A stretch of DNA of 64,000 nt. Origin: UBA3792 sp964426415. GTDB taxonomy: Bacteria; Bacillota; Clostridia; Christensenellales; CAG-138. Below, in pieces: positions 58,518 to 64,000 of the stretch. The stretch's first letter is position 1; each line of letters begins with the position of its first letter. The DNA is taken from the NCBI GenBank assembly GCA_964426415.1, contig CAYRQM010000002.1, positions 1 through 64,000 of the forward strand, written 5' to 3'. A program made the position numbers and the translations under genes. The notes under the pieces were generated by a model. That model was not told the DNA's origin, ran no database searches, and saw only the letters and a program-made list of their open reading frames with translations.

Positions 58518-60269
58518 TTATTGTTGGAGCGTGGCTTGGTAGAAGTTGGCGTACAGACCGTTTGCTTCCAAAAGTGCGGCGTGCGTGCCGCGTTCCTTGA
58601 TGGCGTGGCCGTCGATGACGATGATCTCATCGGCGTTGCGCACGGTGGAGAGGCGGTGTGCGATCACCAGCGTGGTGCGGCCTTCGGAAAGGGCGTCGAA
58701 GCTCTTTTGGATGTCGGCTTCGGTCATGGTGTCCAGCGCAGAGGTTGCCTCGTCCAAAATGAGGATGGGCGGATTCTTGAGGAACAGCCGTGCGATGGCG
58801 ATGCGCTGCTTTTGCCCGCCCGACAGCTTGACGCCGCGTTCGCCCACTTCGGTGTGGTAGCCGTCGGGGAATTGCAGGATTTCCTGATGGACGTGGGCGC
58901 GGATTGCCGCATCCACCACTTCGTCGTCGGTGGCGTCCAAACGGCCGTAGCGAATGTTGTCCAAGACGTTTCCCGCAAAGAGGAACACATCCTGCTGCAC
59001 GATGCCGATGTTACGGCGCAGCGACGTCAGCGTGTAGTCTCGAATATCCGTGCCGTCCACGGTGATGCGGCCGTCGGTCACGTCGTAAAAGCGCATGAGC
59101 AGGTGGCACATGGTGGTTTTGCCGCCGCCGGAGGGGCCGACCAGCGCAATGGTTTTGCCGTGCGGAATGAGAAGATCGACGTCGCGCAGCACGTTGCCTT
59201 CGGCGCCGTAGGAAAAGCTGACATGTTCAAAATGGATGTCGCCCTTTGCAACTTCCAGCACGGTGGCGTTGGGACGATCCACAATGTCGGGCTTGGTGTC
59301 CATCACCTCTAAAAAGCGCGTGAAGCCCGCCATGCCCATCATATACTGCTCGAAGAAGGAGGCGAAGCGCTTGAGCGGCGAGGTGAACGCTGAAACGTAC
59401 AGCATGAAGGTGATGAAGGTGAGGGAGCTGAAGCCGCTTTTGGTGATGAGCAGCGCGCCGCCCACGCCCAACACGACGACGTTGAACAGGGCAATGAAGA
59501 ACTCGGTGCCGCTGTTAAACAGCGCCATGGTTTTGTAGTAGTTGTCCTTGGCGTGGAGGAAGCGGTTGTTGCCCTCTTGGAATTTTTCAATCTCGTATTC
59601 TTCGTTGGCAAACGCCTTGGCAACGCGTGCGCCCGAGATGGAGGATTCGATGCCTGCGTTGATGTCCGCCATTTGCTCCTTGACCTTTTTGCTGTTGGTG
59701 CGCATGGCGTAGCGCGTGCGCATCACAAAGAGCAGGCAAACGGGCAGCACGCAAGCCATTGCCAGCGCAATGCGCCATTCGATGCAGAACATGGCGATGA
59801 ACGCGCCAATGATGGTAAAGGTGGAGATGAGCAGGTCTTCGGGGCCGTGGTGCGCCAATTCGGTGATTTCGAACAGGTCGGTGGTGACGCGTGCCAAAAG
59901 CTTGCCCGTGCGCGTCTTGTCGAAGAAGCTGAAGGACAGCGTTTGGATGTGGGAGAAGATGTCGCGCCGCATATCGGCTTCGATGCGCACGCCCAGCAGA
60001 TGCCCCCAGTAGTTGACCACATAGAGCATGACGGTGCGCAGCACATACGCCACAAGCACGGCGACCAAAAGCGACACGAACGTGATGATCAGCCCGCGCA
60101 TATCCACGCCTGCCACTTCGATTTGGGGAAACAGAACCTTCATAATGTAGTTGGTCAGCAGCGGGAAGCCCACATCGACGAGGGAAACCAGCGTGGCGCA
60201 CCCGATGTCCAACAGAAACAGCTTTTTGTGCGGCTTGTAGTACGCCGCGAAACGACGGATCTTATTCAT
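58518..60269 (-). CDS. ABC exporter, fused permease and ATPase
   Basis: A 583-aa half-transporter: six membrane helices (about 1-310) and an ATPase domain with Walker A GPSGGGKTT, Q loop, signature LSGGQKQR, Walker B ILILDEATSALD and His switch. It works as a homodimer to export lipids, peptides or drugs; substrate unknown. ATG 60269 has no SD and lies 6 nt after a TACAAT box, suggesting a leaderless mRNA. It runs divergently from spoIVA. Confidence 0.92.
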   Translation of the reverse strand: MNKIRRFAAYYKPHKKLFLLDIGCATLVSLVDVGFPLLTNYIMKVLFPQIEVAGVDMRGLIITFVSLLVAVLVAYVLRTVMLYVVNYWGHLLGVRIEADMRRDIFSHIQTLSFSFFDKTRTGKLLARVTTDLFEITELAHHGPEDLLISTFTIIGAFIAMFCIEWRIALAMACVLPVCLLFVMRTRYAMRTNSKKVKEQMADINAGIESSISGARVAKAFANEEYEIEKFQEGNNRFLHAKDNYYKTMALFNSGTEFFIALFNVVVLGVGGALLITKSGFSSLTFITFMLYVSAFTSPLKRFASFFEQYMMGMAGFTRFLEVMDTKPDIVDRPNATVLEVAKGDIHFEHVSFSYGAEGNVLRDVDLLIPHGKTIALVGPSGGGKTTMCHLLMRFYDVTDGRITVDGTDIRDYTLTSLRRNIGIVQQDVFLFAGNVLDNIRYGRLDATDDEVVDAAIRAHVHQEILQFPDGYHTEVGERGVKLSGGQKQRIAIARLFLKNPPILILDEATSALDTMTEADIQKSFDALSEGRTTLVIAHRLSTVRNADEIIVIDGHAIKERGTHAALLEANGLYANFYQATLQQ

Positions 60270-60275
60270 ATGTCC

Positions 60276-60304
60276 ATTGTAACCGACCGTTGCGAAAAAG
60301 TCCA
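60276..60304 (-). promoter_or_regulatory. Leaderless promoter of the ABC exporter
   Basis: Minus-strand TGGACT, a 17-nt spacer and TACAAT, then 6 nt to ATG. Confidence 0.55.
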
Positions 60305-60319
60305 CAGATTTTGTAGAAG

Positions 60320-60347
60320 CATACTTTGCCTTGCCTACGCATAGGGT
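60320..60347 (+). promoter_or_regulatory. Possible sigma-E promoter of spoIVA
   Basis: ATACTT, 13 nt, then CATAGGGT; the -10 part lies in ACGCATAGGGTGAA, nearly identical to the motif before pdaB. SpoIVA is sigma-E dependent in Bacillus. Confidence 0.45.
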
Positions 60348-60378
60348 GAATCGAAGAAAAAAACTGCGGGAGGATCGT

Positions 60379-61857
60379 ATGGACAGAACGCGTCTTTATC
60401 AAGATATTGCAGAACGCACGCAGGGAGATATTTACATCGGCGTTGTGGGGCCTGTTCGCACGGGAAAATCTACCTTTATCAAGCGCTTTTCGGAGCTGCT
60501 CATGCTGCCGAACATGGAGGACGGATATGAGAAGAACCGCGTAATCGACGAGCTGCCCCAAAGCGGCGCGGGGCGCAGCATCATGACGACACAGCCGAAA
60601 TTCGTGCCGAACGAAGCGGTGGAGGTCACGTTTGACGAAGCGGTCAAAGCGCGGGTACGGCTCGTGGACTGCGTAGGGTACTTGGTGCCCGACGCGGTGG
60701 GCTCCACCGAGGAAGGTGCGGCGCGCATGGTCACGACGCCGTGGTTCGATCACGACATTCCGTTTTCGGAGGCGGCGACCATCGGCACCCAAAAGGTCAT
60801 TAAGGAGCACGCTACCATCGGGGTCATGGTCACCACCGATGGGACGATCACCGACCTGCCGCGCAAGAACTACCGCGAGGCGGAAGCGCAGTGTATGCGC
60901 GACGTGTTGGCGACAGGCAAGCCCTATATCGTCATTGTCAACACCACCGATCCCAACGGCGACGCGTGCCAAGAGACGATTCACATGTTCGAGGACACCT
61001 ATGGCGTGCGTCCCATCGGGCTGGATTTGCTGCATCTGTCCGACAAAACGCTGTCGGAGCTGATGACCGAAATGCTGTACGCGTTCCCCATGAAGCTCAT
61101 TCGCCTGCGTGTGCCGTCCTATATGCTCGCGTTGGAGCCGACGCATCCGCTGATGCAGGAAACGTTGTCGGCACTGCATGACGCGCTGCCGAGCGTGCAA
61201 TGCGTGCGCGATTACGCCAAGGTCACCGAAGCGCTGTCGCTGTGCGATTCATTCGACGCGGCAACCTTGGACGAATTGGCGCTGGGCGAAGGGCGAGTCA
61301 CGATTGCGGTGCATCCGTTGGAGACGGTCTTTTACGACGTTTTGAGCGATGCGTGCGACTGCGACATTCACGACGATTATGCGCTCATGACGACCATTGC
61401 GGACTTCGTGCATGCCAAGCAGGCGTATGACCGATTGGCGGACGCATTGGAAAAGGCGAAGTGCACCGGCTACGGCGTGGTGCAGCCCGATCTGAACGAC
61501 ATGGAGCTGATGGAGCCGGAGCTGGTGCGGCAGGGCAACAAATTCGGCGTGAAGCTCTGCGCCAAGGCAAGCGGGCTGCACGTCATTCGGGTGGACATCG
61601 AAAGCGAGGTCAGTCCGCTGGTGGGCACGGAGCAGCAAAGCGAAGCGTTGATCAGCTACCTGAACGACACGTTCGCAAACGATCCTGCGGCGATTTGGCA
61701 AACGAACCTGTTTGGGAAATCGCTCTACGATTTGGTGATGGAAGGGATGCAGGGCAAGGCAAATGGAATGAACGAGCAGGTGCAGCAGCGGATGCAAGCC
61801 GCCATCCAGCGCATCGTCAACGACGGCTGCAACGGATTGATCTGTATTATGATCTGA
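60379..61857 (+). CDS. spoIVA: Stage IV sporulation protein A
   Basis: A 492-aa ATPase of family-typical length that polymerises on the forespore surface to form the coat base layer. Walker A GPVRTGKS is at 24-31; the C-terminus (CNGLICIMI) matches the membrane-targeting end of SpoIVA. ATG 60379 has GGGAGGA just upstream. Strong marker of an endospore former. Confidence 0.97.
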   Translation: MDRTRLYQDIAERTQGDIYIGVVGPVRTGKSTFIKRFSELLMLPNMEDGYEKNRVIDELPQSGAGRSIMTTQPKFVPNEAVEVTFDEAVKARVRLVDCVGYLVPDAVGSTEEGAARMVTTPWFDHDIPFSEAATIGTQKVIKEHATIGVMVTTDGTITDLPRKNYREAEAQCMRDVLATGKPYIVIVNTTDPNGDACQETIHMFEDTYGVRPIGLDLLHLSDKTLSELMTEMLYAFPMKLIRLRVPSYMLALEPTHPLMQETLSALHDALPSVQCVRDYAKVTEALSLCDSFDAATLDELALGEGRVTIAVHPLETVFYDVLSDACDCDIHDDYALMTTIADFVHAKQAYDRLADALEKAKCTGYGVVQPDLNDMELMEPELVRQGNKFGVKLCAKASGLHVIRVDIESEVSPLVGTEQQSEALISYLNDTFANDPAAIWQTNLFGKSLYDLVMEGMQGKANGMNEQVQQRMQAAIQRIVNDGCNGLICIMI

Positions 61858-61873
61858 AGATCGCGCCATACTA
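61843..61873 (+). promoter_or_regulatory. Forespore (sigma-F/sigma-G type) promoter of gpr
   Basis: TGTATT, an 18-nt spacer and CATACTA, a perfect sigma-F/G -10 sequence. The -35 lies in the last codons of spoIVA; the predicted start (about 61880) falls within the 5' arm of the spoIVA terminator. Confidence 0.65.
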
Positions 61874-61875
61874 AG

Positions 61876-61900
61876 CTCGGCAGAAATGCCGAGTTTATTT
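61876..61900 (+). terminator. Terminator of spoIVA
   Basis: CTCGGCA/TGCCGAG with GAAA loop, then TTTATTT. Confidence 0.82.
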
Positions 61901-61916
61901 GTGTTGGAGGCGCCAT

Positions 61917-62771
61917 ATGCGTACCGATCTTGCAAAGGAATCCCGCAGTCATTTTCCCGACATCGGAGGAATCGAAGAGCAGCAGGACACGAAGGACGAC
62001 GTGGAGGTCACGCGCATTCGCGTCTGCACCGAGGAAGCGTCCAAAAAGCTGGACAAGCCGATCGGGCGCTACATCACGCTCACCGTTGAGGCGGATACGT
62101 TCTTAGACCGCGACGCCCGTGCGCACCTTTCGCGGTGCATCGCAGACGAGCTGGCGCTGCTCATTCCAAAGGATGCGTCGGTGCTCATCATCGGATTGGG
62201 CAATCGCTACATCACGGCGGACGCGCTGGGCACCAAAACCGCCGAATATGTGTTTGTCACAAGGCATATTCAAATGCATCTTGCCGACGTGCTGCCCGAT
62301 GGCACGCGCACCACGGCGGCGTTTTGCACGGGCGTGCTGGGCGTGACAGGCATGGAAACGGCAGAGGTCGTGCAAGGGCTGATCGAGCGCATCAAGCCGC
62401 AGGCACTGCTGATTATCGATTCCTTGGCGGCGGGCGACGTCGCGCACATCGGCACGGTGGTGCAGATCAACGACAGCGGCATCGCACCGGGCGCAGGCAT
62501 CGGCAACTTTCGCGCCGTGCTCAACCAAGAGTCGCTGCATATTCCCGTTGTCGCGCTGGGCATTCCGCTGGTGGTCAGCGCCGAAACCATCGTGCAGGCG
62601 TGCGTCGGGCGTTCGCTGCCGTGTCGGCTGCCCGACCCGTTGCGCGAGATGATCGTCACGCCCAAGGACATCGACGCCATGGTGCGGGATGCGGCAAGAG
62701 TGCTGTCCGACGGCATCAATTTGGCGCTGCATGGTGACAACTATACAGAGTTGGAAGAATTGTTAAGATAA
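61917..62771 (+). CDS. gpr: Germination protease GPR
   Basis: A 284-aa aspartic-type protease that degrades small acid-soluble spore proteins at germination. The N-terminal propeptide region (about 1-15) and core segments (GLGNRYITADALG, DSLAAGDVAHIGTVVQI, NDSGIAPGAGIGN) are typical. GGAGG lies 6 nt before ATG 61917. Likely expressed in the forespore. Confidence 0.96.
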   Translation: MRTDLAKESRSHFPDIGGIEEQQDTKDDVEVTRIRVCTEEASKKLDKPIGRYITLTVEADTFLDRDARAHLSRCIADELALLIPKDASVLIIGLGNRYITADALGTKTAEYVFVTRHIQMHLADVLPDGTRTTAAFCTGVLGVTGMETAEVVQGLIERIKPQALLIIDSLAAGDVAHIGTVVQINDSGIAPGAGIGNFRAVLNQESLHIPVVALGIPLVVSAETIVQACVGRSLPCRLPDPLREMIVTPKDIDAMVRDAARVLSDGINLALHGDNYTELEELLR

Positions 62772-62794
62772 TTGTGTATCCGCTCGCATACGAT
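62768..62794 (+). promoter_or_regulatory. Possible sigma-E promoter of spoIIP
   Basis: ATAATT, 13 nt, then CATACGAT (one mismatch to CATACAAT). SpoIIP is made in the mother cell under sigma-E in Bacillus, where it also lies after gpr. Confidence 0.5.
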
Positions 62795-62810
62795 GTATCG
62801 GAGGTGCGAG

Positions 62811-63737
62811 ATGAAAAGAATGAAACGAAAAACCCGTTCTCAACCGACGCCGCGTGCGTGGAGAACGCTGCTGTGCGCTTGGGGCGTGGTGCTGGTGTCC
62901 GCGTTCGTCCTGTACAGCCTTTGGCAAGCCAAGACAACGAGCGCAGCGGAGGCGATTGCACCGGAGCCGACGGCAACGGTGCAGCCGTCCCAAACCATTG
63001 CGACGGACGCGCCAAAGACGGGCGTGGAAGTATCCATCCAATGCACAACGTCCTGCTTCTCGCTGCGCAGGGACAAGCCGACCATCCTCATTTATCATAC
63101 GCATACCACGGAGGCGTACACGCAAACGGCGGCAAGCCCCTATGTGGAAAGCGGCGAATGGCGCACGGCGGACGACACAAAGAACGTGGTGGCGGTGGGG
63201 GAGGCGCTCAAAACCTGCCTGGAGGAAACGTACGGGTTTTGCGTCATCCATGATACGACCGACCATGAGCCGCCAAAGCTATCCACGGCGTACACGCGCA
63301 GCGAGCAGACCATGCAGCGATACCACGACGCATACCCATCCATCGTGCTGTACATCGACCTGCATCGGGACGCCTATGACACCACCAACGCACCCACCGA
63401 TTTCATCCTCATCAACGGGGTCGAGATGGCGCGTCTGATGTTCGTGGTGGGCGAAGGAACGAAGTACGACGAGAAGCCCTATTTCGAAAGCAATTTGGCG
63501 TTGGCGCAAAGCATTACGACCTACCTTTCAAGCATCGACGAAAAGCTGGTGCGTCCCATTCGCATGAAGTCGGGCAGATACAACCAACACGTTTCTTCCC
63601 ATTGTCTGCTGGTGGAGGTGGGGCACAACGCCAACACCTTGGAGCAGGCGATTGCCTCCATGCCATACTTGGCGGAGGGCATCGCGTATGCGTTTGCCAA
63701 GCTTTCCGACAGCGCGCCCTGCCTGACGCCCGATTGA
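62811..63737 (+). CDS. spoIIP: Stage II sporulation protein P
   Basis: A 308-aa peptidoglycan hydrolase (amidase/endopeptidase) of the engulfment DMP complex. One membrane helix (about 20-40), then the catalytic domain with ILIYHTHTTEAY, YIDLHRDA and LLVEVGHNANT, which carry the metal ligands. ATG 62811 follows GGAGG. Its partners spoIIM and spoIID are not in the window. Confidence 0.95.
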   Translation: MKRMKRKTRSQPTPRAWRTLLCAWGVVLVSAFVLYSLWQAKTTSAAEAIAPEPTATVQPSQTIATDAPKTGVEVSIQCTTSCFSLRRDKPTILIYHTHTTEAYTQTAASPYVESGEWRTADDTKNVVAVGEALKTCLEETYGFCVIHDTTDHEPPKLSTAYTRSEQTMQRYHDAYPSIVLYIDLHRDAYDTTNAPTDFILINGVEMARLMFVVGEGTKYDEKPYFESNLALAQSITTYLSSIDEKLVRPIRMKSGRYNQHVSSHCLLVEVGHNANTLEQAIASMPYLAEGIAYAFAKLSDSAPCLTPD

Positions 63738-63762
63738 CACAAGTGCGCAAAAATGGTATGAT
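63734..63762 (+). promoter_or_regulatory. Sigma-A promoter of the last gene
   Basis: Perfect TTGACA (overlapping the spoIIP stop codon), a 17-nt spacer and TATGAT, 23 nt before ATG 63786. Confidence 0.75.
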
Positions 63763-63785
63763 ACGGGCATCGAAAGGACGGGCGT

Positions 63786-64000
63786 ATGGAAGCATTGCAG
63801 CAGCGCATCGACGTTTTGGCAAAGGAATATGATGTATCGGGCATCGTGACGGTTCTGCACGACAAAACCGTGCTGCATGACGCCGTATACGGCTATGCCG
63901 ATCGGGAGGCAAACCGCCCCTTGCTGCGCAGCGACAGCTTTTGCTTTTCGGTGGAATCGTCGCTTATTCTCGGATTATCGTTCATGCAGCTGATGCAGCA
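63786..64000 (+). CDS. Beta-lactamase-family serine hydrolase-like protein (3' end outside window)
   Basis: The first 71 codons show the N-terminal pattern of class C beta-lactamase-like hydrolases (V-LHD-TVLHDAVYGYADREANRPL-RSDSF). Where the family has FRIASVSK with the catalytic SxxK, this protein reads FCFSVESS, so neither the Ser nor the Lys is in place. It may be a pseudoenzyme, or my alignment of this short stretch is off. No signal peptide. Confidence 0.6.
   Translation, partial: MEALQQRIDVLAKEYDVSGIVTVLHDKTVLHDAVYGYADREANRPLLRSDSFCFSVESSLILGLSFMQLMQ

Overview
This window is a draft-quality scaffold piece (N runs at 259-323 and 50591-50690) from a moderately GC-rich, endospore-forming member of the Bacillota, most likely class Clostridia. 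The evidence is the gene content and order: spore genes (spoIVA, gpr, spoIIP, yqfC-yqfD, a pdaB-like deacetylase), two CIRCE operators upstream of groES-groEL and hrcA-grpE-dnaK-dnaJ, the yqfCD-phoH-ybeY-cdd-era-yqzL-recO order, an L10 leader before rplJ-rplL, consensus sigma-A promoters with 17-nt spacers, strong Shine-Dalgarno sites and several TTG/GTG starts. Genus cannot be told from the sequence alone.

Layout. 1-1398: the end of an AT-rich large serine recombinase, probably the edge of an integrated element. 1.6-5.7 kb: a J-domain membrane protein, a zinc-ribbon membrane protein and three secreted cell-wall enzymes (L,D-transpeptidase, M23, NlpC/P60). 5.6-11.8 kb, minus strand: two D,D-carboxypeptidases, a phosphodiesterase, rdgB, rqcH and rpsT. 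11.9-14.1 kb: copper P-type ATPase. 14.2-16.3 kb: groES-groEL. 16.3-19.1 kb: two secreted dockerin proteins. 19.2-24.2 kb: the yqfC-to-recO operon, followed by ppdK. 27-30.3 kb: alr (minus), then rsmD, coaD and a coiled-coil protein. 30.4-40.2 kb: a LUD protein (minus), lepA-hemW, the hrcA heat-shock operon and an orphan DNA methyltransferase (minus). 40.3-43.6 kb: glmM, a beta-helix acyltransferase and rplJ-rplL. 43.7-49.9 kb: a lipoprotein, the PdaB-like protein, then queA-tgt-tsaE-tsaB-rimI and a SEC-C protein.

50.0-50.7 kb holds six tRNA genes (Arg, His, Gln, Lys, Leu, Gly). The last is broken by the second gap. About 1.2 kb of repeat-dense, gene-free DNA follows to 51.9 kb. 51.9-56.1 kb: a polysaccharide deacetylase, a carboxypeptidase-like protein without catalytic residues, an M50 protease and scpA-scpB. 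56.2-60.3 kb, minus strand: a DUF4173-HTH-DUF2975 operon and an ABC exporter. 60.4-63.7 kb: spoIVA, gpr and spoIIP, then the start of a beta-lactamase-like protein.

Most of the window is conserved housekeeping and sporulation DNA. The points most worth a second look are: (i) the tRNA-Gly locus, where the assembly gap falls exactly on the boundary of a 190-bp unit that repeats the tRNA 3' end and its terminator; (ii) paired 283-bp composite repeats ending in a 74-bp palindromic element with a variable 14-bp centre; (iii) three genes (copA, the M50 protease, the ABC exporter) whose -10 box lies exactly 6 nt before an ATG with no Shine-Dalgarno, implying leaderless mRNAs; (iv) extracytoplasmic proteins that keep an enzyme fold but have lost its active-site residues; and (v) compact spore-gene promoters, including a forespore-type gpr promoter nested in the spoIVA terminator. 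I found no CRISPR array, toxin-antitoxin pair or recognisable defence island.
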